Source: Variovorax sp. UMC13 (GTDB lineage Bacteria; Pseudomonadota; Gammaproteobacteria; Burkholderiales; Burkholderiaceae_C). Taken from it: 64,000 nt of DNA. This document shows positions 26,519-35,039 of this stretch, in pieces. The first letter of the stretch is position 1. Each line of letters begins with the position of its first letter. Location of the stretch: NCBI RefSeq assembly GCF_014170375.1, contig NZ_LZZW01000019.1, positions 22,213-86,212 of the forward strand, in the 5' to 3' direction. The notes under the pieces were generated by a model. It had not been told where the DNA came from. It searched no databases and saw only the letters and a program-made list of their open reading frames with translations. The translations under genes were made by a program, and so were the position numbers.

Positions 26519-27898
26519 TCAGGCGGGTTGACGGCGCGCGGCGTCGGCGGCCTTGGAGGAAAGATGGGAGGCCACGTAGGCGCGGTCGTAGACGCGGCTC
26601 CACATGGCTTGCGAGAACTCGGAGAAATGGCGCGCATGGGTGGGCGCGGGCGTCAGGTCCACCGGCTTGCCGCCCAGCAGCACCGCGTGGATCGCCTCGC
26701 GCCGCTGCAGCACCGTGATGTCGGCCAGCGGATCGCCGTCGACCACCACCATGTCGGCCAGCTTGCCCTTCACCAGGCCGCCCAGCTTGTCGCGCTCGCG
26801 CAGCAGCTTCGTGCTTTCCACGGTGGCGCAGCAGATCGCCTCGGCCGGCGTGAAACCGACATGGCGCACATGGGCCTCGAGCTCCTTCGCGCCCCACTCG
26901 CCGTGCGGCGTGACGGCGAAGCCCGACTCCGAGCCCGAGAGGAAGCGGACGCCCGCGGCACGCGCTCGCTGCAGGTTGCGCGATGCGGCCTCGAGCTCGC
27001 GGCGCTGGATGTCGGGCCACCAGGGCGCCGACGCGTCGGTGGGCTCGTGGAACTCGATGTTGTTGACCAGCAGCGCGAGCGAAGGGCAGAGGTACGTGCC
27101 GTGGTCGAGCGCGGCCTGGATGCCGTCGTCGCAGATGTTCGAGGCGTGGAAGATCACGTCGACGCCGGCCCGTGCCGCGTACAGCGCGCCTTCTCGGCCG
27201 CGCGCGTGCACCACCGCGAGCTTGCCTAGGCGATGGATCTCGTCGACCATGGCGTGGGTCTCGGCCTGGGTGTAGGCCGCGATCAGGCCGCCGCCGTTGC
27301 GGCGCGCATGGATGCCGTCCATCGTCAGCTTGATCGCGTCGACGCCGTCCTTGGCCTGCTGCCGGATGATGCGGATGGCTTCGTCCATCGAGCCGGTCAG
27401 CACGCCGGTCGAGGGTTCCGGCACGCCCACCCACGACGGGTACCAGTCGTAGAGGCCTTGCTGCGTGGTGAGCGCGCGGCCCGAGGCCGTGATGCGCGGG
27501 CCCTGCACCAGGCCGACGTTGATCGCATCGCGCACCGCCGGTGCGATCAGGCCGGAGCAGGCCGGGTCCATGATCGAGGTGAAGCCCGACTTGAGGATCG
27601 CCTGCGCCGCGACCATCGAGCGCAGGGTGCGGAATTCCATCGTCGCGTAGAGGTCGATGTCCTCCTGCGTGAGCGCGTTGCCGTAGGAGATGTGGGCATG
27701 GCAGTCGACCATGCCGGGCATCACGAAACGGGTCGAATGGTCAATGCGCGTGTCGCCCGGCTGCGCGGTGGGTGCCTGCGCGGTGGGGCCGACCCAGTCG
27801 ATGGTGTCGCCGTAGAGCACCAGGGTCTGGTCGGGCACGGCGCGGCCGGAGATGCCGTCGAAGAGTTCGCCGCAGGCGATCAAGGTTCTTGCTGTCAT
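26519..27898 (-). CDS. Metal-dependent amidohydrolase
   Basis: 459 residues. The first metal-binding motif is HAH in MPGMVDCHAHISYG. DAIKLTMDGIHARRNGGG holds the lysine that may be carboxylated. Later metal histidines fall in LAVVHARGREGALYAA and VIFHASN. The final beta strand region KGKLADMVVVDGDPLADI is typical of imidazolonepropionase/prolidase-type amidohydrolases. It is the first gene of the minus-strand operon, divergent from the hydrolase-RidA-TetR run. Hydrolysis of an amide, carbamate or cyclic imide is likely. Confidence 0.9.
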   Translation of the reverse strand: MTARTLIACGELFDGISGRAVPDQTLVLYGDTIDWVGPTAQAPTAQPGDTRIDHSTRFVMPGMVDCHAHISYGNALTQEDIDLYATMEFRTLRSMVAAQAILKSGFTSIMDPACSGLIAPAVRDAINVGLVQGPRITASGRALTTQQGLYDWYPSWVGVPEPSTGVLTGSMDEAIRIIRQQAKDGVDAIKLTMDGIHARRNGGGLIAAYTQAETHAMVDEIHRLGKLAVVHARGREGALYAARAGVDVIFHASNICDDGIQAALDHGTYLCPSLALLVNNIEFHEPTDASAPWWPDIQRRELEAASRNLQRARAAGVRFLSGSESGFAVTPHGEWGAKELEAHVRHVGFTPAEAICCATVESTKLLRERDKLGGLVKGKLADMVVVDGDPLADITVLQRREAIHAVLLGGKPVDLTPAPTHARHFSEFSQAMWSRVYDRAYVASHLSSKAADAARRQPA

Positions 27899-27968
27899 CG
27901 TCGTGGGGTGTCCATAGGTTCCATGGCCGAAGAGGCTTCGGGGCCTCGTGCTTCCATGCACAGTCAAA

Positions 27969-27985
27969 ACCGACTAGCATTCGGT
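27969..27985. promoter_or_regulatory. Candidate TetR operator in the divergent catabolic promoter
   Basis: ACCGACTAGCATTCGGT: perfect 5-bp arms ACCGA and TCGGT around a 7-bp centre. ACCGAC/GTCGGT-type dyads are common TetR-family sites. It lies in the 123-bp gap between the divergent amidohydrolase and hydrolase genes. The TetR gene ends the plus-strand run at 29248-29838. Confidence 0.5.
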
Positions 27986-28021
27986 AAAGCAACCCGCGTG
28001 CCACGCACACGCCACATATCC

Positions 28022-28864
28022 ATGAAAACCGAGAACTGGGACTTCGAAGGCGGCTCTTTCGCCGTTCACACCGAGGGCAGCGGCCCGCCGCTGCTGCTGA
28101 TCCACGGCATCGGCCCCGGCACCTCCTTCGCGGCCAACTTCGGCGCCGTCGTGCCCGCGCTGGCTGCGCATCGCACCCTTTACGGGATCGACCTGGTCGG
28201 CTTTGGTGCATCGCCGCGCAAGGCCGCACCGCCGTTCTTCGACTTCGCGCTCTGGGTACGGCAGGCGAGGGCGGCGATCGCGCGCATCGGCGCGCCGCGC
28301 GTCGACCTCTGGGGCCAGTCGCTGGGTGCGGCCGTGGCGCTGGGCGCCGCGGCCGGCTCACCCGCGGTGCGGAAGATCGTGGGCACCGGTGCCGGCGGCG
28401 GGGCGCGCACGCTCAATGCGGCGCTCGACCGTTTCTGGCAGGCGCCCGCCTCGAGGGAAGCGCTGCGCCTCGCGATGACGGGCGCGGTGCACGACGCCGC
28501 CGCGCTGAGCGATGCGCAGGTCGATGCGCGCTTCGACCTGCTTTCGCGCGATGGGCTCGGCGCCCACTTCGACGCGATGATGGCGCCGGGCAAGGAACTC
28601 AATCTGCGCAGCGCATGGCTGGCACCGGAACTGCTTGCGCAGGTGCAGGCCAGCGTGCTGCTGGTGCATGGACGCGACGACCGGCCCGTGCCCTACCGCG
28701 ACAGTGCGCTGCACCTGCTGGACCATCTGCCGGACTGCCGGCTCATGCTGCTCGGCCGCTGTGGCCACAACCCGATGCTGGAGCGCAGCGCCGAAGTCAG
28801 CGCGCTCGCCCTCGATCACCTGCTCTCCCAACCTCTTTCTCCCTCTCTGCCATGCGCTACCTGA
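28022..28864 (+). CDS. Alpha/beta hydrolase (catabolic cluster, second copy)
   Basis: 280 residues. LLLIHGIGPGTSFAANF, nucleophile Ser100 in LWGQSLGAA, acid in VHGRDDRPVPYRDS and base in LLGRCGHNPMLERS. It resembles C-C bond hydrolases of aromatic meta-cleavage pathways, but no extradiol dioxygenase is in the window. ATG 28022 is where family similarity begins. Its last 13 bases overlap the start of the RidA-like gene, so the two are co-translated. Confidence 0.9.
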   Translation: MKTENWDFEGGSFAVHTEGSGPPLLLIHGIGPGTSFAANFGAVVPALAAHRTLYGIDLVGFGASPRKAAPPFFDFALWVRQARAAIARIGAPRVDLWGQSLGAAVALGAAAGSPAVRKIVGTGAGGGARTLNAALDRFWQAPASREALRLAMTGAVHDAAALSDAQVDARFDLLSRDGLGAHFDAMMAPGKELNLRSAWLAPELLAQVQASVLLVHGRDDRPVPYRDSALHLLDHLPDCRLMLLGRCGHNPMLERSAEVSALALDHLLSQPLSPSLPCAT

Positions 28865-29244
28865 ATCCCACCGAACTCCCGCAGCCCGCGGGTCCCTATT
28901 CCCAAGCCACGCTCGTCGAGGGGCCCGGTGCCTGGGTGCACGTCGCCGGCCAGGTCGGCATCGACGCGCGGGGTGTCGCGCCGGCCGACTTCGAAGCGCA
29001 GGCCCAACTGGCCTGGGGCAACGTGCTGCATGCGCTGCGCGGCGCCGGCATGGGCATGGAACATGTGGTGAAGACCACCACCTACCTGGTCGACCGCGCC
29101 GACGCGGCGGCGATGCGGCCGATCCGCCTGCGCCACCTGGGGGAGCACCGGCCGGCCTCCACGCTGGTGCTGGTGGCGGGCCTGCTGGACGTGGCCTGGA
29201 AGATCGAGGTCGAGGCCGTCGCCTTCCGGCCCGCGGCGGGTTGA
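28852..29244 (+). CDS. RidA/YjgF-family deaminase-like protein
   Basis: 130 residues. Family motifs are PAGPYSQATLVE, WVHVAGQVGID, GNVLHALRGAGMGMEHVVKT and the arginine-containing HRPASTLVLVAGLLD. RidA enzymes hydrolyse reactive enamine/imine intermediates. In catabolic clusters they deaminate ring-opened aminomuconate-like products, which would fit a nitrogen-containing aromatic substrate. The start lies inside the end of the preceding hydrolase gene. Confidence 0.9.
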   Translation: MRYLNPTELPQPAGPYSQATLVEGPGAWVHVAGQVGIDARGVAPADFEAQAQLAWGNVLHALRGAGMGMEHVVKTTTYLVDRADAAAMRPIRLRHLGEHRPASTLVLVAGLLDVAWKIEVEAVAFRPAAG

Positions 29245-29247
29245 GCC

Positions 29248-29838
29248 ATGTCCCAGGTCAAGAAGGAAGAGATCCACAGCGCGATCCTGGCTTCGGCATT
29301 CAAGCTGTTCAAGGCGAACGGCTACAGCAGCACCACCGTGCCGATGATCGCGCGCGGCGCCGGCATCTCGCCGCCCAACGTGTATTCGTACTTCTCGTCG
29401 AAGCTGCAGATCCTCTACGCCATCCACGACCCCTGGATGCGCGAGCGCTTCGCAGCGCTCGACCAGGAACTGCGCGGCCGCCGCTCGCCCGCGCGCCGGC
29501 TGCGCCGCATCTTCGAGGTGCTCTGGCGCGAGCTGCCGGCGCACGAGGAGGGCTTCGCGAACAACGTGATCCAGGCGATCTCGACCGCGACGCCCTCGGA
29601 CGAATACCGCACCGGGCTCATCGGCTGGATGGAGCAGGAGATCGAACGCATGCTGCTGGACGCCTTGCCCGCCGAGCGCCATGCACTGGTGCGCGGCACC
29701 GACCTCCCGCACATGGTGGTGATGGCCATGGACGGCTACATCATGTACCGCCACACCGTGCCCGAGAGAACCTGCGGGGACGCCACCATCGACGCCTTCT
29801 GCCGCATGCTCAGCGGCGCAGACCCGGCCTCGCGCTGA
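29248..29838 (+). CDS. TetR-family transcriptional regulator
   Basis: 196 residues. The N-terminal helix-turn-helix is IHSAILASAFKLFKANGYSS, then TVPMIARGAGISPPNVYSYF. The C-terminal part (about 60-196) is a helical ligand and dimer domain. It starts 3 bp after the RidA-like gene and shares its strand. It probably controls the divergent catabolic promoter at about 27900-28020, where a dyad is found. The inducer should be a pathway substrate or intermediate. Confidence 0.9.
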   Translation: MSQVKKEEIHSAILASAFKLFKANGYSSTTVPMIARGAGISPPNVYSYFSSKLQILYAIHDPWMRERFAALDQELRGRRSPARRLRRIFEVLWRELPAHEEGFANNVIQAISTATPSDEYRTGLIGWMEQEIERMLLDALPAERHALVRGTDLPHMVVMAMDGYIMYRHTVPERTCGDATIDAFCRMLSGADPASR

Positions 29839-29850
29839 GCAAAGACCGGC

Positions 29851-30240
29851 TCAGCCCGCGATCTCCGCCCCGCGCGCCGCCAGCAGCCCGCGCAGCAGCG
29901 AGCGGTGGCAGCGCGCCTCGTCCTCGCAGTAGCAGCCGACCGCGAACGACGTCTGCTGCGACAGCGCGGCCAGCAGGTCGAGGCTGCGGCTCGCGTCGGG
30001 CTCGGCCATCTCGCGCTGGTAGTGGCGGGTGAAGACGGCCCATTGCGCGGGCGTCTCGGCATGCTGGCCCAGCTTCATGGTCTCGGCCGAGGGCGCGAGG
30101 TTGGGGTACCAGACGTCGTACCAGTCCTGGCTGGCGAACTCGGTCTTGGGCACGCCGCGCGGCGGGCGCCGCACGGTGCCGATGCGCAGGCCTTCGCCGG
30201 GCCCGCGCGGGCTGCCGAGGCGGACGATGTGAACGGGCAT
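29851..30240 (-). CDS. DUF488 family protein
   Basis: 129 residues. IVRLGSPRGPGEGLRIGTVR, FASQDWYDVWYPNLAPSAE and the terminal FAVGCYCEDEARCHRSLL with its Cys-x-Cys and CHR cluster define the DUF488/YeaO family. The function is unknown; the cysteines suggest redox or metal binding. It is 34 bp downstream of the PhoX-like gene on the same strand and converges with the TetR gene. Confidence 0.85.
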   Translation of the reverse strand: MPVHIVRLGSPRGPGEGLRIGTVRRPPRGVPKTEFASQDWYDVWYPNLAPSAETMKLGQHAETPAQWAVFTRHYQREMAEPDASRSLDLLAALSQQTSFAVGCYCEDEARCHRSLLRGLLAARGAEIAG

Positions 30241-30274
30241 GGCGGTCTCCTTTGTCTTCTTCGAATGATCGTGC

Positions 30275-32137
30275 TCAGCTGCCGACGATGCCACCATCGC
30301 GCCGCCGCACCACCACCGTGGCCGAGCGCGGCCGGGTGCTGACGGGCGTGGCGCCGTCGGGCCAGGCGGGCAGCAGGGCGCCCGTGGCCGCATCGACGCG
30401 TTCGGCGGGATGCTGCACGTTGACGAACAGCGTGCGACGGTCGGGCGTGAGCACGCAGCCGGTGATCTCGCAGCCGTTGGGGCCGACCAGGAAGCGGCGG
30501 ATGCGGCCGCTCGCGGGGTCGGCGCACAGCAGCTGGTTGTTGCCCATCGGCGCCTGGGTGTCGCTGCCGTTGCGCTGGGTGCTGCCCATGTCGGTCTGCA
30601 CCCAGAGCAGGCCGCCGCTGTCGAAGTGCAGCCCATCGGGCGAGCCGAAGGCGTCGGCATCGGCCTGCGGGTAGCGCGCGCCCGCGCCGGGCTGCGCGGG
30701 GTCGCCGGCGAGCACGAAGTGGTCCCAGGCGAAGCCCAGGCTCGCGGCGTCGCCCTCGTCCTCGCGCCAGCGCAGGATGCCGCCCGAGACGTTGCGCTCG
30801 CGCGGGTTGGCCGCGTCGGCCGCGGGCTGGCCGGGTTCGCCGCGCAGGATGTTGTTGGTCAGCGTGACGTAGACCTCGCCGGTCTGCGGATGCACCGCGA
30901 TCCATTCGGGCCGGTCCATCTTCGTGCCGCCGACCACGTCGGCCGCGAGCCGCGCATGCAGCAGCACCTGGGCCTGGTCGGCGAAGCCGTTGGCGGCGTC
31001 GATGCCGCCGCGGCCGTGCGTGAGCTCGAGCCAGCGGCCGCGGCCGTCGGCGTCGTAGCGCGCGACGTAGAGCGTGCCGTGGTCGAGCAGCGTGCGGTTG
31101 GCCGCGCGCGCCGCCGCATCCTGGCCCGGGCGCACGGTGTCGCGGCTCACGAACTTGTAGATGTACTCGAAGGCCGCGTCGTCGCCCATGTAGACCGCCA
31201 CCCGGCCGTCGCGGGCCAGCCGGCAGGTCGCGCTCTCCTGGCGCTTGCGGCCCAGCGCGGTGCGCTTGACGGGCGTGGACCGGGGGTCGAAGGGGTCGAT
31301 CTCGACCACCCAGCCGAAGCGGTTCGGCTCGTTGGGATGCTTCGACAGGTCGAAGCGCTCGTCGAAGCGCCAGTACTCGACCCATTGCGTGCCGGCCACG
31401 GTGCCGTAGCGCCTCTGGGCCGGCGTGGCCTGGGCCGCGGCCTGCTTCGGGCCGCCGAAGTAGCCGTGGAAGTTTTCTTCGCAGCTGAGGTAAGTGCCCC
31501 AGGGCGTGACGCCCATCGCGCAGTTGGCGAAGGTGCCCAGCACGCGCGTGCCCTCGGGGTCGGCCGCGGTGCGCAGCCAGGGCGTGCCGGCGACCGGGCC
31601 GGCGATGCGCATCGGCGTCGCGCCGTGGATGCGGCGGGCAAAGCGCGAGGGCAGCACCTGGCGCCAGCCATCGGCCGCGCGCTCGATCTCGATCACCGAC
31701 ACGCCCATCGCATGCAGCGACTTGCGCACCTTCGCCGCGGTCCAGCGGTCCACGCCGTCGGTGTGCAGCCAGCGCTCGTCGGTGTACTCGTGGTTCATCA
31801 CCAGCAGCCCGCGCCGGCCGTCGGTGCCGAGCGGGAAGAAGTGCATGCCGTCGTGGTGCATGCCGGCCTGCAGCGCCTGGTCGGCCGCGCTGTTGCTGCC
31901 GTCGGGCGCGAAGGCCGGCATGGCGCCGATGATGCCGGTGGGCGCGCCCCACGGGTAGAGGATCTCGGCCGCGTACTCGGCCGGCAGGGTGAGGCCGTCG
32001 TGCAGCGTCACGGGCACCGGGCTGAAGCCCAGCATCGCGGGCGAGGCCGGGCGCGGCGCACCCACGGCGGATTCGGCGAGCAGGGCGACCAGCGCAGCGG
32101 CACCGGATTGGAGGAAGACGCGGCGGTCGAAGTTCAT
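30275..32137 (-). CDS. PhoX-family (DUF839) phosphatase-like protein
   Basis: 620 residues. DRRVFLQSGAAALVALLAES at the N-terminus is a twin-arginine signal. PhoX hallmarks are CAMGVTPWGTYLSCEE with Cys206 and Cys219, LVMNHEYTDERW, and later EPNRFGWVVEIDPFDP and GQPAADAANPRERN. PhoX is a calcium- and iron-dependent periplasmic alkaline phosphatase. Many family members have not been tested, so phosphatase activity is likely rather than certain. It lies 74 bp from the small unknown gene upstream. Confidence 0.88.
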   Translation of the reverse strand: MNFDRRVFLQSGAAALVALLAESAVGAPRPASPAMLGFSPVPVTLHDGLTLPAEYAAEILYPWGAPTGIIGAMPAFAPDGSNSAADQALQAGMHHDGMHFFPLGTDGRRGLLVMNHEYTDERWLHTDGVDRWTAAKVRKSLHAMGVSVIEIERAADGWRQVLPSRFARRIHGATPMRIAGPVAGTPWLRTAADPEGTRVLGTFANCAMGVTPWGTYLSCEENFHGYFGGPKQAAAQATPAQRRYGTVAGTQWVEYWRFDERFDLSKHPNEPNRFGWVVEIDPFDPRSTPVKRTALGRKRQESATCRLARDGRVAVYMGDDAAFEYIYKFVSRDTVRPGQDAAARAANRTLLDHGTLYVARYDADGRGRWLELTHGRGGIDAANGFADQAQVLLHARLAADVVGGTKMDRPEWIAVHPQTGEVYVTLTNNILRGEPGQPAADAANPRERNVSGGILRWREDEGDAASLGFAWDHFVLAGDPAQPGAGARYPQADADAFGSPDGLHFDSGGLLWVQTDMGSTQRNGSDTQAPMGNNQLLCADPASGRIRRFLVGPNGCEITGCVLTPDRRTLFVNVQHPAERVDAATGALLPAWPDGATPVSTRPRSATVVVRRRDGGIVGS

Positions 32138-32211
32138 GGCATCGCCGCGCAAGAAGGGGGCAGGGAAGGGCAGGCTGGCATCCCCCGATGATGCCGCGCC
32201 CGCGGCCGGGC

Positions 32212-32451
32212 TCAGCGCGTGGTTTCGGGGCCCTGGTTGGCGAGGCCCACGGTGGGCAGGCGGCACTCGATCACCGCGTTCAGCGTGCCGTTGGCGAGCA
32301 CATAGCGCACCTCGGTCACTTCCATGCGCTGCAGCGCCGCCTCCTCGAGGCCGGTTTCGATGATCTCGCCGAGGCGCGGCACGGCGCTCGCGGCATCGAG
32401 CTGGATGTCCTGGACCGTTCCGTTGGTCAGCAATCGCAGAAGAGTGGGCAT
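32212..32451 (-). CDS. Small hypothetical protein
   Basis: 79 residues, acidic, without signal peptide or membrane segment. The Shine-Dalgarno AGGAG lies about 8 bases before the ATG. The sequence alternates strands and one helix (LDAASAVPRLGEIIETGLEE) and I recognise no family. It is upstream of the PhoX-like gene on the same strand and could share its transcript. Confidence 0.6.
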   Translation of the reverse strand: MPTLLRLLTNGTVQDIQLDAASAVPRLGEIIETGLEEAALQRMEVTEVRYVLANGTLNAVIECRLPTVGLANQGPETTR

Positions 32452-32623
32452 GGGGAGGACTCCTGAAACATCAAAGTACCTACTCTGGCCCGCTGCAGCC
32501 CGGGCCCCTGTGGGCCAACACGCAGCCGGCGCGCAGGACCGCGCAGGCATGCGCGTTTTGTAACAACACGCTAAGCTTCAGGCTTCGTGCCACGTGGTGG
32601 CCCCTGATGCCAAAGGATGCGCC

Positions 32624-32902
32624 TTGCCAGCTCCAGACGATCGCAACGAAACCGAGGTCCGGCGTTTCGACGACGACGGTTGGACGGTGCGCATCCACCT
32701 CACCGGCACCGGTCCCGACGGCTTCCTCGCCGGCCATGCCGACGTCTCGCAGGCCGGCCTGCCCCGCTGCCGGCTCATGCTGGTCGGGCAGCGCCATGAT
32801 CCCGCCTCGGCCACCGAGGTGCTCGAGACGCGGGCACGCGATTTCATTGCCGACTGGAGCCGCCGCGACCACAGCGGACGGACCGGTTTCGCCGAACTCT
32901 GA
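32624..32902 (+). CDS. Small hypothetical protein (TTG start)
   Basis: 92 residues. The TTG at 32624 is chosen because AAAGGA lies 7 bases upstream; an in-frame GTG at 32594 has no such site. The protein is acidic and soluble, with VRRFDDDGWTVRIHLTG and EVLETRARDFIADWSRRD. No family is recognised. It is divergent from the preceding small gene. Codon use is like the neighbours, which supports a real gene. Confidence 0.55.
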   Translation: MPAPDDRNETEVRRFDDDGWTVRIHLTGTGPDGFLAGHADVSQAGLPRCRLMLVGQRHDPASATEVLETRARDFIADWSRRDHSGRTGFAEL

Positions 32903-33035
32903 GGCAGGAGCGGACATAGGCCGAAAACCGTAGGACCGACCATGCTGCCGATTGGCGGTGCCGTCCGACGGCGCAACCTCGTCATTCGCTGAAAATTAAA
33001 AACGGGGAGCTTGACGACTCTGTGAGGAGGCCGAC

Positions 33036-33233
33036 ATGAAGTTCGTGGTGATTCAGGAAGTGGGTGGGCGTTGGGTGTGGGAGCTTCGGAACATCGATGG
33101 CGATGCGGTGTGCCGCAGCGCCATGGGATTCAAGGATCGGGAGCAGGTCTTCAAGGCCATCCATGCGGTGCGCGGCAATGCGCCGCGCGCGCTGGTTTTC
33201 GATCCGCTGGGCACCCTGTACGAAGGGGTGTGA
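33036..33233 (+). CDS. Small YegP/DUF1508-like protein, left copy
   Basis: 65 residues with the beta-strand pattern of YegP-type (DUF1508) proteins: FVVIQEVGGRWVWELRNIDG, then RSAMGFKDREQVFKAIHAV. GAGGAGG lies 6 bases before the ATG. A paralogue with the same RWVWELR core lies at 62662-62862, so the two bracket the iron-uptake island. Function is unknown; no catalytic residues are evident. Confidence 0.7.
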   Translation: MKFVVIQEVGGRWVWELRNIDGDAVCRSAMGFKDREQVFKAIHAVRGNAPRALVFDPLGTLYEGV

Positions 33234-33361
33234 CGGCCGTCTTTCGACAATTTTCAGTCGAGCTTCAGCGGCGGCGGTTTCGACAGAGATGGGCGACGGC
33301 GGCTGGACCGGTGACCTTCCGCGTCACCTTCTGGCCGGCAGCGTGGGTGCTCAGTCTAGAA

Positions 33362-33376
33362 TGAGAACCATTCTTG
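33362..33376. promoter_or_regulatory. Fur-box-like site, module 1
   Basis: TGAGAACCATTCTTG fits the 7-1-7 Fur model (TGAnAAt-n-ATTnTCA). It directly overlaps the last base of a TAGAAT -10 element (33357-33362). Iron-bound Fur would block the sigma-factor promoter. Confidence 0.7.
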
Positions 33377-33411
33377 TTTGAAGGCGGCGTGTGCCGTCGC
33401 GCATCGCTGCC

Positions 33412-33942
33412 ATGTCCGCCGCCGAACCTGCCCTGCACCCGCACATCCGTACGCTCTACAGCGCGCACCACGGCTGGCTGCAGGGCTGGCTGCGCAAGAA
33501 ACTGGGCAATGCCTTCGATGCGGCCGACCTGGCGCAAGACACTTTCGTCCGCCTGCTCTCGGCCCCCGACGACACGCCTGAGAAGCAGGGCGACTGGCAG
33601 CTGCACGAACCGCGGGCCTACCTGACGCTGATCGCCAAGCGGCTGATGGCCAACCTCTACCGCCGGCGTTCGCTCGAGCAGGCCTACCTCGAGGCGCTGG
33701 GCGCGCTGCCCGAGCCGATGGCGCCCTCGCCCGAGCAGCAGGCCATCATCCTCGAGACGCTGCAGGAGATCGACGCCATGCTCGACGGCCTGGCGCCCGC
33801 CGTGCGCCAGGCCTTCCTGCTGGCGCAGCTCGAAGGCCTGGGCTATGCGGAGATCGCGGCAAAGCTCGCGGTGAGCGAGCGCACCGTCAAGCGCTACATG
33901 GCCGAGGCGATGGCGCGCTGCATCCTGCTGGCCAGCGAATGA
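33412..33942 (+). CDS. FecI-family ECF sigma factor, module 1
   Basis: 176 residues, the usual size of iron-starvation sigma factors. Region 2 is HHGWLQGWLRKKLGNAFDAA then DLAQDTFVRLL; region 4 helix-turn-helix is EGLGYAEIAAKLAVSERTVK then RYMAEAMARC. It should direct RNA polymerase to the receptor gene promoter when FecR relays a siderophore signal. The ATG at 33412 is used; an upstream GTG at 33391 is weaker. ATGA overlap with the anti-sigma gene. A Fur-box-like site precedes it. Confidence 0.92.
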   Translation: MSAAEPALHPHIRTLYSAHHGWLQGWLRKKLGNAFDAADLAQDTFVRLLSAPDDTPEKQGDWQLHEPRAYLTLIAKRLMANLYRRRSLEQAYLEALGALPEPMAPSPEQQAIILETLQEIDAMLDGLAPAVRQAFLLAQLEGLGYAEIAAKLAVSERTVKRYMAEAMARCILLASE

Positions 33943-34913
33943 GCGCCATCCGCGAGGACGTGGCCCTGCAGGCCGCGCAATGGTTCTTCCTGTTGAATTC
34001 CGGCGAGGCCACGGCCGCCGACCGCCGGCGCTGGGCGCACTGGCGCGCGGCCGACCCGACGCACGACCTCGCCTGGCAGCGCGCCGAGCGCGTGAGCCTG
34101 AAGTTCGACCTGCTGCCCCGCATGCTGGCCGCGCCGGTGCTCGGCCGCGCGATGCGTGCCGACCGGCGCGCGGCGGTGAAGGCGCTGGCGCTGCTGGTCG
34201 CGGCCGTGCCCGCGGGCTGGCTGGCCTGGCGCGCCGTGCCCGCGCGCGAATGGCTGGCCGCGCACCGCACCGCGACCGGCGAACGGCGCGAACTGCGGCT
34301 GCCCGACGGCACGCGCCTGGTGCTCAACACCGCCACCGCGCTCGACGTGGCCTACGACGACCATCTGCGCCTGCTGCGCCTGCGCGCGGGCGAGATCCTG
34401 GTCGAGACCGCGCCCGATGCGGTGCCGCCCGATCACCCCGCCTACCGGCCGCTGGTGGTCGAGACCGCGCAGGGCCGGCTGCGCGCGCTGGGCACGCGCT
34501 TCGTCGCACGGCAGTTCGACGAGGGCCGCAGCCACGTCGCGGTGCTCGAAGGCGCGGTCGAGGTGCGGCCGGAGCGCGCCGCCGACCGGCCGGTGGTGGT
34601 GCAGGCGGGCGAGCAGGCCGGTTTCTCCTCGCACGCGGTGGACGCGGTGACGCCCGCGGGGCCGCAGGTCGACGACTGGTCGCGCGGCATCCTGCGCGCG
34701 CGCGACATGCGGCTGCAGGACTTCGTGGCCGAGCTGGGCCGCTACCGGCCCGGCGTGCTGCGCTGCGACCCGGCCGTGGCCGAGTTGCGCATCTCCGGCG
34801 TGTTCCAACTGCGCGACACCGGCCCGGTGCTCGACAGCCTGCCGCAGGCACTGCCGGTGGACGTGCGCTACCGCACACGCTACTGGGTGACGGTCGTCGC
34901 ACCGGGCGGCTGA
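33939..34913 (+). CDS. FecR-family anti-sigma/signal relay protein, module 1
   Basis: 324 residues. The cytoplasmic DUF4880 part (1-50) has AAQWFFLLNSGEATAADRRR and a WRAADP motif. One membrane span follows (ALALLVAAVPAGWLAWRAV). The periplasmic FecR domain shows TATGERRELRLPDGTRLVLN, LRLRAGEILVETAPD and ALGTRFVAR, then a C-terminal domain that meets the receptor's STN domain. It holds or activates the partner sigma factor and is translationally coupled to it. Confidence 0.92.
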   Translation: MSAIREDVALQAAQWFFLLNSGEATAADRRRWAHWRAADPTHDLAWQRAERVSLKFDLLPRMLAAPVLGRAMRADRRAAVKALALLVAAVPAGWLAWRAVPAREWLAAHRTATGERRELRLPDGTRLVLNTATALDVAYDDHLRLLRLRAGEILVETAPDAVPPDHPAYRPLVVETAQGRLRALGTRFVARQFDEGRSHVAVLEGAVEVRPERAADRPVVVQAGEQAGFSSHAVDAVTPAGPQVDDWSRGILRARDMRLQDFVAELGRYRPGVLRCDPAVAELRISGVFQLRDTGPVLDSLPQALPVDVRYRTRYWVTVVAPGG

Positions 34914-34945
34914 GCCCGACGTGCCTCGATGCGTCGCGGGGCATT

Positions 34946-34972
34946 TAGAAAAAAACTGTCGCGCCGTGTCCC
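34946..34972 (+). promoter_or_regulatory. Candidate ECF-sigma promoter of receptor 1
   Basis: TAGAAAAAAACTGTC followed by GCGCCGTGTCCC, in the 126-bp gap before the receptor gene. A run of A/T then a GTCCC-type element about 17 bases later recurs upstream of the other receptors and resembles the -35/-10 layout of FecI-dependent promoters. Confidence 0.45.
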
Positions 34973-35039
34973 TTTTCCTTCTCTCGCGTGTGAAGCCTTG
35001 AGGAACAACCACTTCACACCTTTCCGGAGAGAGAAATCC

